Assembly (NCBI GenBank): GCA_045538935.1
Contig: JAZQEI010000004.1
Coordinates: 1-64,000, forward strand
DNA length: 64,000 bases
Direction of reading: 5' to 3'
Source: RGIG3013 sp045538935
GTDB lineage: Bacteria; Bacillota; Clostridia; Oscillospirales; Acutalibacteraceae
Shown here: positions 46,585-56,507 of the stretch, one piece after another
Numbering within the stretch: the first letter of the stretch is position 1
Layout of the letters: each line of letters opens with the position of its first letter
Made by a program: the position numbers and the translations under genes
The notes under the pieces: model-generated
Told to the model about the DNA's origin: nothing
The model's input: the letters and a program-made list of their open reading frames with translations, nothing else
The model's database searches: none

Positions 46585-48438
46585 TTATTTTTGCGATAGT
46601 ACCGTTATTCCCATACTGTCTACTAAAACCTTATTATCGTTTGGCTCATTGCCCATAAGGGTGGTAGGGATGGTGAATGAATTTGGTAAGGGAAGCGTTA
46701 CCGCAAAATCGTTGCGGTTTACGGCAATAAATACTGTGTTGGTTTCGTTTTGCCTTATAAAGTTTACAACACCAAAGTCACTTGGTAGCGGTATAAATTT
46801 ACCACCGTTAAAGGCAGAGTTAGAAGTTCTTATTTTACCGAGTTCTTTATAAAACTCTAAAAGCTCGGTGTTTTCATTGCCCCAAGGGTAAGTAGCGCGG
46901 CAGAACGGGTCGGCGCCGCCAGTAACGCCGGCTTCATCACCGTAAAATAGTGACGGCACACCGGGTATGGTGTACTGTAAAGTGGCGGCAAGCTTAAGGC
47001 GTTTTACACCTAAAGCGTATTGCTCGGCGGTTAAATTAAAGTCGGCTTGCTCGGCTCTTGCTTTGGGGATATAATCTGCACCAAGCACGGTTAAAATACG
47101 CGCGGTATCGTGGGTGCCTATGTGATTCATAAGCATATTTACGCTATGCGGTGGGTAATTTTCTAAAATATCGAGTACCAAATCTATAAAATCGCGCGAG
47201 TTACCGCCCTTAACAAAGTTTATTATGCCGTTTGCAAAGGGGTAATTCATAACAGAATCTAACTGTTTGCCGAGTAAAAATCTGCGGCGGTATGAATAAC
47301 TTATTTTGTTTGTGGCGTCCTCCCAAACCTCACCAAGCAAATATGCGTTGGGTTTTTCGGTTTTTATGGCGGTTTTAATTTTATCTAAAAATTCATCGGG
47401 TAGTTCATCGGCAACGTCAAGCCGCCAACCGTCTGCGCCAAGGCGAAGCCACTTTTTTAAAATGCCGTTTTCACCGGTTATATATTCGGTGAATTTTTCA
47501 TCGTTTTCTATAACCTCGGGCAAAGTGGGTACACCCCACCAACTGTGGTAGTCGTTTGGCCAGTTGTTAAATTTATACCAACTGTAAAACTCAGAGTCTT
47601 TAGAGTTATATGCGCCGTTTCCACTATAGCGCGAATATTTGTTAAAGTAAATACTGTCATCACCCGTATGCGAGAAAACGCCGTCTAAAACAATATGCAT
47701 ACCACGTTTTTTAGCGGCTTTACATAAATTAACAAAATCTTGCTCTGTACCGAGTAAAGAATCTATTTTTGTATAGTCGGCGGTGTTGTAGCGGTGGTTA
47801 GAGTGAGCCTCGAATATTGGGTTTAGGTAAATGCAGTTTACACCCAAACTTTTTATATAATCGAGTTTTTGCTCTATACCTTTTAAATCGCCACCGTAGT
47901 AGTCGTTACAAAGCGAACATACCCCATTATTTTGGCGGTGTTCGGGGATTTTTGACCAGTCCTCACACAAATATCGGTCGGTTGGTACACCCTTTTTCTC
48001 ACTACCTGAGTTAAAAAAGCGGTCGGGGAAAATTTGGTATATTATGCCGCCACCTAGCCACTCTGGCTGGTCAGCAGTTTCTTCATATACAGTTATTTGC
48101 CATGCGCCGCCATCAGAAGATACATAACCTAAAGAATGGTCAAATTTTGTTACAAAAAACTCACCGTGCTGTGAAGTATACCTAAATTTATACCAATAAA
48201 GCCCTACATCAAGAGAAATTTCGCAAGAATAAAACCTATAATCCTCCAGCCATTCACCCGGCTCTAATTTAATTTCTTTTACAGAATGGTCAATATCTGA
48301 CTCTAAAATTAAAAACGCATCAAAGCATAAAGCATCTTTATGCAACAATAGCCGTAGCCGCAGATTTTCACCTGCAGCGACGGCTGTTTGTTTTGATTTA
48401 TATAAAGAATTTTTAGAATCAAACGGGAAGTATTGCAT
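46585..48438 (-). CDS. GH13 alpha-glucan hydrolase (neopullulanase / maltodextrin glucosidase type), 617 aa
   Basis: N-terminal beta-sandwich (about 1-120; ENLRLRLLLHKDALCFDAFLIL, GLYWYKFRYT), then the catalytic barrel from GGGIIYQIFPDRFFNS. Nucleophile D341 in DGWRLDVADEL, acid/base E370 in LLGEVWEDAT, transition-state Asp in MNHIGTHDTARIL. The DRYLCEDWSKIP..DYYGGDLKGIEQKLDYI segment is typical of cyclomaltodextrinase/neopullulanase members. No signal peptide, so it trims imported or stored glucan. It lies 12 bp after the glgP stop in the same transcript: phosphorolysis plus hydrolysis of glycogen. Confidence 0.92.
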   Translation of the reverse strand: MQYFPFDSKNSLYKSKQTAVAAGENLRLRLLLHKDALCFDAFLILESDIDHSVKEIKLEPGEWLEDYRFYSCEISLDVGLYWYKFRYTSQHGEFFVTKFDHSLGYVSSDGGAWQITVYEETADQPEWLGGGIIYQIFPDRFFNSGSEKKGVPTDRYLCEDWSKIPEHRQNNGVCSLCNDYYGGDLKGIEQKLDYIKSLGVNCIYLNPIFEAHSNHRYNTADYTKIDSLLGTEQDFVNLCKAAKKRGMHIVLDGVFSHTGDDSIYFNKYSRYSGNGAYNSKDSEFYSWYKFNNWPNDYHSWWGVPTLPEVIENDEKFTEYITGENGILKKWLRLGADGWRLDVADELPDEFLDKIKTAIKTEKPNAYLLGEVWEDATNKISYSYRRRFLLGKQLDSVMNYPFANGIINFVKGGNSRDFIDLVLDILENYPPHSVNMLMNHIGTHDTARILTVLGADYIPKARAEQADFNLTAEQYALGVKRLKLAATLQYTIPGVPSLFYGDEAGVTGGADPFCRATYPWGNENTELLEFYKELGKIRTSNSAFNGGKFIPLPSDFGVVNFIRQNETNTVFIAVNRNDFAVTLPLPNSFTIPTTLMGNEPNDNKVLVDSMGITVLSQK

Positions 48439-48450
48439 ATACTGTCAACC

Positions 48451-50856
48451 TTATTCTACCTTGGTAATACCCCAAATGTTGTTTGCATAATCGGAAATAG
48501 ATCTGTCTGCCGCAAATATGCCAGACTCGGCAATGTTTACGAGTGACATTTTATTCCAAGCGGTTTTGTCTGCATACAATGCATCGGCCTTTTTGTGAGC
48601 CGAGCAGTAATCGGCATAATCTGCAAGAGCCATATAATAGTCGGTGTTGCGCAAAATATTTGCAATATCTGCAAATGATTTACCGCCAAAGCCCTTGGTT
48701 AAAAAGTCGAGAACCTTTTTAAGATCTGCATTATTCTCAATATAGTGCGACGGATTATAGCCGCGTTTACGAAGCGCCATAACCTCGTTTGTTTGCATAC
48801 CAAAAATAATGATGTTTTCATCGCCTACGGCCTTATGAATTTCTACATTAGCACCGTCTTCGGTACCAAGGGTTATTGCGCCGTTCATCATAAGTTTCAT
48901 ATTGCCGGTACCACTGGCCTCGGTAGAGGCAAGGGATATTTGCTCGCTTATATTAGCGGCAGGTATCATAAGTTCGGCAAGGGTTACGCGGTAATCTTCT
49001 AAGAATAATACCTTTAATTTGCCCTTTGTAAGCGGGTTAGAATCTATTTCTTTTGCAAGGGCGCTAATCATTTCAATTATCTGCTTTGCAAGAATATAAC
49101 CCGGAGCTGCCTTTGCACCGAAAATATAGGTTTTAGGTGTAAATGGCGCGTTAGGATTTTCTAGAATATACAAATAATCGGATATAATATGAAGCGCGTT
49201 AAGGTGCTGACGCTTATATTCGTGTAAGCGTTTTACTTGCATATCGAAAATAGATTCGGGGTCTAATTCAATACCGCTTGTTGCCTTTAAATAGTTTGAC
49301 AAACGCACCTTGTTGTTATACTTGATTTGTCCCAAACGATCTAAAACAGTGGCATCGTCTTTGTAATTATTAAGCTTTGCAAGGTTTGATGCATCCATTA
49401 TAAACTCATCGCCAATAAGTTCACATAAAAAGCTTGATAATTCGGGGTTGGCCTGATTAAGCCAACGGCGGTGTGCAATGCCGTTTGTAACGTTGGTGAA
49501 TTTGTTGGGCTCTAACTTATAATAATCGTTAAAGAGTGAGTCTGTTAAAATTTTGCTGTGTAATTTAGATACACCGTTTACTGTGTGGCAAGTAGCAACG
49601 CAAAGGTTTGCCATTCTTACAACGCCGTTTTGAATAATAGCGGTGCGCTCTACTAAGTTGCGGTCACCGGTTTGCTCAAATACTTGGTTTCTGTAACGGC
49701 GGTCAATTTCGCAAACTATCTGATAAATTCTGGGTAGTCTGTCTTTAAATAAGCCTATTGGCCAGCATTCTAAAGCCTCCATCATAACGGTATGGTTGGT
49801 GTATGCTGTGGTGCGGCTTACAATATCAAATGCCTTTTCCCAAGAATATCCGCATTCGTCAAGCAAGTGGCGCATAAGCTCGGGGATAGATAGGGCAGGG
49901 TGTGTATCGTTAATATGAATTGCTACCTTTTCGGGTAGATTATCTAGCGTGTTATACTGTCTTAAATGACGTGCCAAAATGTCTTGAATAGAGGCGGATA
50001 CCAAGAAATACTGTTGACGAAGTCTTAAGGATTTACCCTCCATATGATTATCCTCGGGGTATAAAACCTTACTTATAGACTCGCACATGGCCTTTTGTTC
50101 CATTGCTTTTACATAGTCGCCCTGATTAAATGCTGACATATTAATGTCGCTAGATTCAGCACTCCAAAGACGCAAAGCGTTAACCGTTTTACCGTCTTTA
50201 CCTGCAACCATAAGGTCGTATGGCATAGCGTGAACAGTTGTGTAGTCGGTATGCTCTATGTGGTGGAAGTTGCCGTCCCAAGATTCTTTTATTTGGCCAT
50301 CGAACTTAACATCAACTGCAGAGGCCGGGCGCGGAACAAGCCACACGCTGCCACCCGGTAGCCAAAAGTCAGGCATTTCGGTCTGCCAACCGTCAACAAT
50401 CTTTTGACGGAATATACCAAACTCGTATTTAATGCAGTAGCCCATTGCGGGGTACGAACCGGTAGATAGTCCGTCTAAAAAACAGGCTGCTAAACGACCC
50501 AAACCGCCGTTGCCGAGGCCTGCATCGGGTTCGCACTCATATAAATTATCTAGCTTTACGTCGAATTTCTTTAAAGCCTTGGCCATTGCTTTATCAAGAT
50601 CTAAATTAAAAAGGTTGTTCTTTAAAGAGCGACCCATTAAAAATTCCATACTCAAATAGTATATGGTCTTTTTTTCTTGCTCGCTTGTTGCTTTTCTAAA
50701 CTTGGTGCGGCGTTCAGACATAATGTCGTTAATAACCAGCACACATGCTTTGTAAAAAAGCTCATCAGATGCATGCTCGGGCAGAACACCAAAGTTGTGC
50801 GAGAGCTTTTTTTCTATCATAGATGACAAAACTGCGGGAGTATAGTTTTGAGCCAT
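48451..50856 (-). CDS. glgP: Glycogen/maltodextrin phosphorylase, 801 aa
   Basis: Releases glucose-1-phosphate from alpha-1,4-glucans. GT35 marks: TIYYLSMEFLMGRSLKNNL, CEPDAGLGNGGLGRLAACFLD, MGYCIKYEFGIFRQKI, and VKRLHEYKRQHLNALHII. The PLP lysine lies in STEASGTGNMKLMMNGAITLGTEDGANVEI. Full length for the bacterial enzyme. ATG 50856 after AAGGAGA. First gene of the operon with the GH13 enzyme. Confidence 0.96.
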   Translation of the reverse strand: MAQNYTPAVLSSMIEKKLSHNFGVLPEHASDELFYKACVLVINDIMSERRTKFRKATSEQEKKTIYYLSMEFLMGRSLKNNLFNLDLDKAMAKALKKFDVKLDNLYECEPDAGLGNGGLGRLAACFLDGLSTGSYPAMGYCIKYEFGIFRQKIVDGWQTEMPDFWLPGGSVWLVPRPASAVDVKFDGQIKESWDGNFHHIEHTDYTTVHAMPYDLMVAGKDGKTVNALRLWSAESSDINMSAFNQGDYVKAMEQKAMCESISKVLYPEDNHMEGKSLRLRQQYFLVSASIQDILARHLRQYNTLDNLPEKVAIHINDTHPALSIPELMRHLLDECGYSWEKAFDIVSRTTAYTNHTVMMEALECWPIGLFKDRLPRIYQIVCEIDRRYRNQVFEQTGDRNLVERTAIIQNGVVRMANLCVATCHTVNGVSKLHSKILTDSLFNDYYKLEPNKFTNVTNGIAHRRWLNQANPELSSFLCELIGDEFIMDASNLAKLNNYKDDATVLDRLGQIKYNNKVRLSNYLKATSGIELDPESIFDMQVKRLHEYKRQHLNALHIISDYLYILENPNAPFTPKTYIFGAKAAPGYILAKQIIEMISALAKEIDSNPLTKGKLKVLFLEDYRVTLAELMIPAANISEQISLASTEASGTGNMKLMMNGAITLGTEDGANVEIHKAVGDENIIIFGMQTNEVMALRKRGYNPSHYIENNADLKKVLDFLTKGFGGKSFADIANILRNTDYYMALADYADYCSAHKKADALYADKTAWNKMSLVNIAESGIFAADRSISDYANNIWGITKVE

Positions 50857-50908
50857 AAAATAATCTCCTTAAAATAAGAATATTTACCAAATTATTATTT
50901 ACATATAT

Positions 50909-50937
50909 ATAATACCTTATTCTTGTAATTATTTCAA
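50909..50937 (-). promoter_or_regulatory. Promoter of the glgP-GH13 operon
   Basis: On the minus strand TTGAAA (50937-50932), 17 bp, TATTAT (50914-50909). The rest of 50938-51065 is AT-rich with nothing else that I can name. Confidence 0.65.
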
Positions 50938-51065
50938 GTACTACTTTAACTTAAATTTGTGCAAATATTTGTATAAAACATACAAATGTAGTTTACATAA
51001 TCTTACGAAAGTTAATAAAATTTATCAAAACACACAAAATAACGCGAGGTTTAGTATATAGATGA

Positions 51066-51096
51066 ATAAAAAAATTGCGCCGTTTATACGGCGCAA
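51066..51096 (-). terminator. Terminator of the 49-aa protein gene
   Basis: TTGCGCCGT / ACGGCGCAA with loop TTAT, then a T-run on the minus strand. Confidence 0.88.
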
Positions 51097-51117
51097 CAAT
51101 TTAAAACTAACAAAAAA

Positions 51118-51267
51118 TTATTCTTCAGGCTCGCATTCGCATTCAATATAACCATCAACCGGCTTTTCTTTGTTTAAAACACGGTCAATAATAACTGCAA
51201 CGCCTGCTGCAATAGAAACAGCTGCAACAATACCGGTTATAATCCATAAAACATGCTTTGCTTTCAT
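51118..51267 (-). CDS. Small single-pass membrane protein, 49 aa
   Basis: Below usual gene-length cut-offs but well supported: RBS AAGGTGG seven bases before ATG 51267, its own terminator after the stop, and a sensible protein. Residues 1-6 are MKAKHV, then a hydrophobic helix (LWIITGIVAAVSIAAGVAV, about 7-27), a short basic part (DRVLNKEKPVD) and an acidic Cys-containing tail GYIECECEPEE. It resembles the small clostridial membrane proteins with one helix and a short acidic tail; function unknown. Confidence 0.8.
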   Translation of the reverse strand: MKAKHVLWIITGIVAAVSIAAGVAVIIDRVLNKEKPVDGYIECECEPEE

Positions 51268-51428
51268 AATCTAACCACCTTGTAAAAATTTTCACATACA
51301 AATTATACTATAAAAACCACCGTTTGTCAACGGGATAGATTTTTCTTACAAAAAATTAAAATAATAGTGGTGATATTAAATATTATGTGATATAATTATA
51401 TAAATATAAAAATTTTCTGGAGAAAACC

Positions 51429-52706
51429 ATGTCAGCTACACTTCATAATCTTTTAGAGGGTGTTGACGGTCTGCTGTTAAAAGATACCCGTTTTAACACG
51501 ACCCTTGTAACCTTTAACTTTTATTTGCCAATAAAAAAAGAAACCTTGGCCGAGAATGCATTATTACCATTTGTTTTGTCATCTTGTTGTGATGAATATA
51601 AAACCTCGGTGCTTTTAAACCGTCGTTTGTGCGAACTTTATGGTGCAAGATTGTCGGCTTCGGTAGGCAAGGCGTTAGATTTTTTGCATATACGTTTTGC
51701 AATAAGCAGCATTAATGACGAGTTCGCTCCAAATAACGAGAGTGTTGTTTTAAAATCGGCAGAGCTTTTGGCATCTTTGATTTTTGCACCAAGCCTTTGT
51801 AACGGAGAATTTTTGCAAAAAGACCTAGATCGTGAAAAGCGCAAGTGTAAAGAGCGTATACTGTCTGAAATTAACGATAAGCGCTTATACGCCCGCCGCC
51901 GTTTAATAGCCGAAATGTACAAAGGCCACCCTTATGGTCTTAGCAAATACGGCGAATTAGATGATGTAGAAAAAATAACCATCGCATCGCTTACAGCTGC
52001 GTGGGAGAGAATGCTTCGAGAATCGTATGTGCGCATTATAGTATCTTCTAAAGATGACTGTGATGAAATTTTTGCAAGAGCAAAAGCGGCTTTTTCTGCC
52101 ATAGAGCGCAAGAATATTCCGGACATAAACCAGAAAATAGAGTTTGAACCAAAGAAAAACGTAGTTATAACCGAACAAATGGATATTGTTCAGGGCAAAA
52201 TTGCAATGGGCTTTACGTCTAGCCTAAAGGGTGACGCTAAAACGGCTTTTCCGCTAAATGTTATGTGTGATTTGCTTGGCGGCGGAACATACTCTAAGTG
52301 CTTTAAAAATGTTAGAGAAAATTTAAGCCTTTGCTACTACTGTTCTGCTACTGCGGCAAGGCATATTGGTTTTATGCTTGTAGAAAGCGGTGTAGAGGCT
52401 AATAAAAAAGAACTTTTAAAGCAACAGGTATTAAAAGAGCTTAAAGCTATGCAAAACGGTGAGTTTTCTGATGAAGATATTTTATCGTCTAAGCTTAGCC
52501 TAACAAGTGCATTAAAATCGTACTCCGACAGTCAGTCGGCTTTAGACGGTTGGTATGCGGCAAGACTTTTAAAGGATGATTTTATCTCGCCAGATGATTT
52601 AGCCGTAATTATAAACGGCATAACCCGTGAGCAAATAATAAATGCGGCAAAGGCGGTAACTTTAAGCACGGTTTACGAGCTAATGCCTCAAGGTGACGCC
52701 ATATGA
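51429..52706 (+). CDS. yfmF: M16-family peptidase-like protein YfmF, 425 aa
   Basis: M16B fold (pitrilysin-like) without the catalytic HxxEH; the N-terminal domain goes from NTTLVTFNFYLPIKKETLAENALLPFVLSS directly on. KGHPYGLSKYGELDDVEKIT and GGGTYSKCFKNVRENLSLCYYCSA are family blocks. Partner of the active M16 protein encoded just downstream; the stop overlaps its start by four bases. NCBI names the pair EF-P 5-aminopentanol modification-associated proteins. The inactive subunit likely shapes the substrate chamber, as in other M16 pairs. RBS CTGGAGA. Confidence 0.9.
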   Translation: MSATLHNLLEGVDGLLLKDTRFNTTLVTFNFYLPIKKETLAENALLPFVLSSCCDEYKTSVLLNRRLCELYGARLSASVGKALDFLHIRFAISSINDEFAPNNESVVLKSAELLASLIFAPSLCNGEFLQKDLDREKRKCKERILSEINDKRLYARRRLIAEMYKGHPYGLSKYGELDDVEKITIASLTAAWERMLRESYVRIIVSSKDDCDEIFARAKAAFSAIERKNIPDINQKIEFEPKKNVVITEQMDIVQGKIAMGFTSSLKGDAKTAFPLNVMCDLLGGGTYSKCFKNVRENLSLCYYCSATAARHIGFMLVESGVEANKKELLKQQVLKELKAMQNGEFSDEDILSSKLSLTSALKSYSDSQSALDGWYAARLLKDDFISPDDLAVIINGITREQIINAAKAVTLSTVYELMPQGDAI

Positions 52707-53980
52707 AAAAAGAAATCTTTAAAAGTGAGCTTTTAAAAGAGCAATACACAAAGGTAACTTGTGATAACGGACTTGAAATTTATATATGCGAAAAGAAACA
52801 ACTTTCGTCTACCTATGCGGTTTTTGGCGCAAAGTACGGCTCTATAGATACTGCATATATAAAGCAAAACGGTGTTAGATGTGACTTACCCGAGGGTGTG
52901 GCACACTTTTTAGAGCATAAACTATTTGAAAGCGAACAGTTAGATGCTTTTGAGCAGTTTGCAAAAACCGGTGCATATTCTAACGCGTATACCTCGTTCG
53001 ATAAAACATGTTATTTGTTTTCATGCAGTGACCTTTTCGAAGAAAACTTAGACATATTACTCGGTTTTGTAACAAACCCGTATTTTACAGAGCAAACTGT
53101 TTTAAAAGAACAGGGAATAATTGGTCAAGAAATTGATATGTATAAAGACAGCGCCGGTTGGTGTGTAATGTTTAATATGCTAAGGGCAATGTACTCAAAC
53201 CACCCTGTGCGTATAGATATTGCGGGTACAAAGGAGTCTATTGCAAAAATAAGTAAAGATATTTTGTACGACTGCTATAATACTTTTTACCACCCGTCTA
53301 ATATGTTTTTGTGTGTTGTGGGCAATGTAGATACACAAAAAATTATAAATACAGTAAACTCAAAAATAACCGAAAAGCCGCAAATTTTAAAAGAACGAAT
53401 TACTGTTTTAGAGCCTAACGAATGTAATGAAAATTATGTTGAGCAAACGGGCCAGGTGGCAATGCCAGTGTTTTGCTACGGATTTAAAGAAATCAATACA
53501 AATCTTACCATACATGATAAAATCTGCAGTTCGGTTTTGCTTGATGTAATTGCATCAGATATATCTCCGCTGTTTGAAAATCTTACCGAGCAAGGACTTA
53601 TTAATGATGAGTTTTCGAGCGAGCATTTTTGTGGCAGAGGTTATGCGGTATCTATGTTTGAGGGTGAATCCTCTGACCCTAAAGCAGTAGTTAAAAGCAT
53701 AAATGATGAAATAAATCGTTTAAAAGAGCAAGGTATAGACGAAAACTTGGTAACCAGCGTAATCAATGGAATGTATGGCAGCATAATACGTCGCTTTAAC
53801 TCTGCTGAGAGCATAGCAACTTTACTTGTAGATGCTGCGGTAGATAATGAGCCGTTATTTGAAGAGTTAGAGGTTTTAAAAACTATAACTACAAGTGATA
53901 TTGAACGGAAACTTGAGAATTTAAATTTAGAAAACGCCGTTTTATCGGTAATATATCCAAAGGAGAAACAGAATGTATAA
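52703..53980 (+). CDS. yfmH: M16-family metallopeptidase YfmH, 425 aa
   Basis: Has the inverted zinc motif HxxEH in EGVAHFLEHKLFE and a downstream Glu in the QGIIGQEIDMYKD helix, so it should be active. NAYTSFDKTCYLFSC and STFYHPSNMFLCVVGNVD-like blocks (YNTFYHPSNMFLCVVGNVD) are typical. Same length as YfmF, with which it should form a heterodimer. Its last bases overlap the start of lgt by eight, so all four genes 51429-55728 are coupled. Confidence 0.92.
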   Translation: MKKEIFKSELLKEQYTKVTCDNGLEIYICEKKQLSSTYAVFGAKYGSIDTAYIKQNGVRCDLPEGVAHFLEHKLFESEQLDAFEQFAKTGAYSNAYTSFDKTCYLFSCSDLFEENLDILLGFVTNPYFTEQTVLKEQGIIGQEIDMYKDSAGWCVMFNMLRAMYSNHPVRIDIAGTKESIAKISKDILYDCYNTFYHPSNMFLCVVGNVDTQKIINTVNSKITEKPQILKERITVLEPNECNENYVEQTGQVAMPVFCYGFKEINTNLTIHDKICSSVLLDVIASDISPLFENLTEQGLINDEFSSEHFCGRGYAVSMFEGESSDPKAVVKSINDEINRLKEQGIDENLVTSVINGMYGSIIRRFNSAESIATLLVDAAVDNEPLFEELEVLKTITTSDIERKLENLNLENAVLSVIYPKEKQNV

Positions 53981-54890
53981 CGTAACTATTTTTGGTATTA
54001 ACATTACCCTTAATCCCGTTGCCTTTACTATTCCTATTGGTTCGGGTTGGCAGGTTTATTGGTATGGCATAATAATTGCCACAGGTTTTTTACTTGCGGT
54101 AATTTATGGTATGAAAACTGCCGAGCGCTATTCTCTTAACAAAGATAAAATAATGGACGGCGTGCTTATTGTTGCACCGGTTGCAATATTGTGCGCAAGA
54201 ATATACTATATAATATTTGATGGTGAAAAGTTAGAGTCGTTTGGCGACTTTTTCGGATTTACATCTAAAGGCTTTTCCGGACTTGCAATATACGGCGCAG
54301 TAATAGGCGCTTTTGTGTCGGCTGTATTGGTTTGCAAGTTGTTTAAAATGAATATTTTAGATGTATTAGATATTACTTCGGTCGGTTTTTTAATCGGACA
54401 AGCCGTTGGCCGTTGGGGTAATTTTGTCAACCAAGAAGCATTTGGTACACATACGGGCAGTAAGTTTTGGGGTATGCAAAGTGAGCGTACCATTGCCGAG
54501 GTCGGACAAGGTTTAGTACACCCGTGCTTTTTGTATGAATCGGTTTGGTGTATAATTGGTTTCTTTTTACTAAACCACTTTAGCAAAAAGCGTCAGTTTA
54601 AGGGCCAAATTATTTTAATGTACTGTGCTTGGTATGGCTTTGGCAGAGCGATAATAGAGCTTTTACGTACCGATTCTTTAATGATAGGCCCCGTTAGAGT
54701 TTCATTCCTTGTGTCTTTAATTATTTGCATAGGCTCTGTAATAGCGCTTGGTTTTATGCTTAAAAAAACAAACACAAAAACAGAAAAAGAACAAGAATAT
54801 GTTCCTATTTTTGCCGATGCTATGGAAGAAGAAACTACGTCAGCAACCGATGAAGAATTAGGAGAGCAAAACGATGGCACAGATAATTGA
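53973..54890 (+). CDS. lgt: Prolipoprotein diacylglyceryl transferase Lgt, 305 aa
   Basis: First enzyme of lipoprotein maturation: moves diacylglycerol onto the lipobox Cys. Seven hydrophobic segments; signature GQAVGRWGNFVNQEAFG (Arg and Asn of the active site), SGLAIYGAVIGAF, HPCFLYES and YGFGRAIIELLRTDSL. The C-terminal tail is acidic and longer than usual (about 35 residues after the last helix). It serves the several lipoproteins coded in this window. Overlaps yfmH before and folD after. Confidence 0.95.
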   Translation: MYNVTIFGINITLNPVAFTIPIGSGWQVYWYGIIIATGFLLAVIYGMKTAERYSLNKDKIMDGVLIVAPVAILCARIYYIIFDGEKLESFGDFFGFTSKGFSGLAIYGAVIGAFVSAVLVCKLFKMNILDVLDITSVGFLIGQAVGRWGNFVNQEAFGTHTGSKFWGMQSERTIAEVGQGLVHPCFLYESVWCIIGFFLLNHFSKKRQFKGQIILMYCAWYGFGRAIIELLRTDSLMIGPVRVSFLVSLIICIGSVIALGFMLKKTNTKTEKEQEYVPIFADAMEEETTSATDEELGEQNDGTDN

Positions 54891-55728
54891 TGGAAAAAAC
54901 ATATCTTCTCTAGTAAAAGAAGATGTTAAAAAAGAAATTGAATGCTTAAAGCAACAAAACATAGATGTTTGTCTTGCGGTTATTATTGTTGGTGACGACC
55001 CTGCAAGCAAGGTGTATGTCGGCAACAAGAAAAAGGCGTGCGAGGCAACAGGTATAAAGTCGCTTGAATATGCTTTACCAGAACAAACTAGTGAAGACGA
55101 GCTTATTGCTTTAATAGAAAAATTAAATAATGATGCCACTGTTAACGGCATACTTTGTCAGTTGCCGCTGCCAAAGCACATTAACGAAAAGCGCATAATA
55201 AATGCTATTTCGGCAAAAAAAGATGTAGATGCATTTCATCCTGAGAATGTTGGCCACATAATGATTGGTGATTACACCTTTTTACCCTGCACACCTGCAG
55301 GTGTTATGGAGATGTTAGAGCGCACCAATATAGACGTACAAGGCAAGCACTGTGTAATAGTAGGTAGGTCTAATATAGTAGGCAAGCCTGCTGCTGCACT
55401 AATGCTAAACAAAAGTGCGACCGTTACGGTTTGCCACTCTAAAACGGTTAATTTAAAAGAGATATGCCTTACTGCCGATATTCTAGTTGCTGCGGTTGGC
55501 CGTGCCAACTTTATTAAAGCCGATATGGTAAAAGATGGCGCTATAGTTATAGATGTTGGTATAAACCGCAACGAGCAGGGCAAACTTTGCGGCGATGTTG
55601 ATTTTGAAAATGTAAGCGAAAAAGCATCGTTTATAACCCCTGTTCCCGGCGGCGTAGGTCCTATGACAATAGCCATGCTAATGAAAAATACTCTTACTGC
55701 GGCTAAGCAGCAAAATAATTTAATTTAG
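54874..55728 (+). CDS. folD: Bifunctional methylene-THF dehydrogenase / cyclohydrolase FolD, 284 aa
   Basis: Links 5,10-methylene-THF and 10-formyl-THF in one-carbon metabolism. VGDDPASKVYVGNKKKACEATGI holds the catalytic Lys; GILCQLPLPKHINEKRIINAI, HCVIVGRSNIVGKPAAALMLNKSATVTVCHSKT (NADP loop) and FITPVPGGVGPMTIAMLMKNT complete the pattern. Full length. Start overlaps the lgt 3' end by 17 bp. Confidence 0.96.
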   Translation: MAQIIDGKNISSLVKEDVKKEIECLKQQNIDVCLAVIIVGDDPASKVYVGNKKKACEATGIKSLEYALPEQTSEDELIALIEKLNNDATVNGILCQLPLPKHINEKRIINAISAKKDVDAFHPENVGHIMIGDYTFLPCTPAGVMEMLERTNIDVQGKHCVIVGRSNIVGKPAAALMLNKSATVTVCHSKTVNLKEICLTADILVAAVGRANFIKADMVKDGAIVIDVGINRNEQGKLCGDVDFENVSEKASFITPVPGGVGPMTIAMLMKNTLTAAKQQNNLI

Positions 55729-55737
55729 GTGAACATT

Positions 55738-56487
55738 TTGAAACTAAAAAAACTTTTAGTAAGCCTTTTAATTATAATTTTAATAAGTGTTAATGCATCG
55801 GCTTTAAGTATAGAAGAACATTCTTTAGAGTTTGATGTATCGGAAGAATATACCATGTTAACAGCAAACAATCTAAAGAAAAATGAAGACTTTATAAAAA
55901 GTTTGGGACATTCTGTTTCATCTATGCAAACGTTTTTTAAAGATAATTCGGTTTTGATTTTTGCGGCTAATTCTGATAATTCAAAGCAAATAAAGCTTAC
56001 TTATAATAAGACCGATTTCTCAACTCAAATCGGCTCTCTCAAAAATCTTAACGATAACGATTTTTATGGTGTTTTTGAGCAAATATTAGGCAAAGACGCT
56101 AAAGGACAACTCTATATTACTAACAATATGAAGATGTACTGTGTTGCATCTAAGAGTTCTGATAGCGGCGGAAATTATTGCACTATTCAGTTCTTTACCA
56201 TAATAAACGGCAACATATATAATTTATCGTATTCCGAGTCGTCGGCAGATGTATACGCCGTTTACGATAATGCTCAGGACATTGTACTTAACCTAAACAT
56301 AACCGATAAAGCGTTGTCTGTTACCGCAGAAGATGTAGATAACGATGTTATTATGGCTTTGGTTGGCATACTTATTTTGGCAGCTTTGGCTATTGCGGTT
56401 TATGTAATAGTAACCTTTGTTAAAGATATTAAGAACAAGCAAACAACCGATGAGGATGACTCGGTTATACGCCGTAGAAGGTTTTAG
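55738..56487 (+). CDS. Hypothetical exported protein with C-terminal anchor, 249 aa
   Basis: Starts at TTG 55738, six bases after AGGTGA; the GTG in that ribosome site is not the start. Signal peptide residues 1-25 (MKLKKLLVSLLIIILISVNA then SALS). A soluble outside domain of about 175 residues follows (SIEEHSLEFDVSEEYTMLTANN..). One membrane helix lies at about 205-227, with a short basic cytosolic tail ending RRRRF. The outside part, with its IYNLSYSESS strand near the end, resembles stress- or PsbP-like ligand-binding domains of clostridial membrane proteins. No firm family. Follows folD by ten bases. Confidence 0.75.
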   Translation: MKLKKLLVSLLIIILISVNASALSIEEHSLEFDVSEEYTMLTANNLKKNEDFIKSLGHSVSSMQTFFKDNSVLIFAANSDNSKQIKLTYNKTDFSTQIGSLKNLNDNDFYGVFEQILGKDAKGQLYITNNMKMYCVASKSSDSGGNYCTIQFFTIINGNIYNLSYSESSADVYAVYDNAQDIVLNLNITDKALSVTAEDVDNDVIMALVGILILAALAIAVYVIVTFVKDIKNKQTTDEDDSVIRRRRF

Positions 56488-56507
56488 ACCTTTATTGGGG
56501 GAATTTT

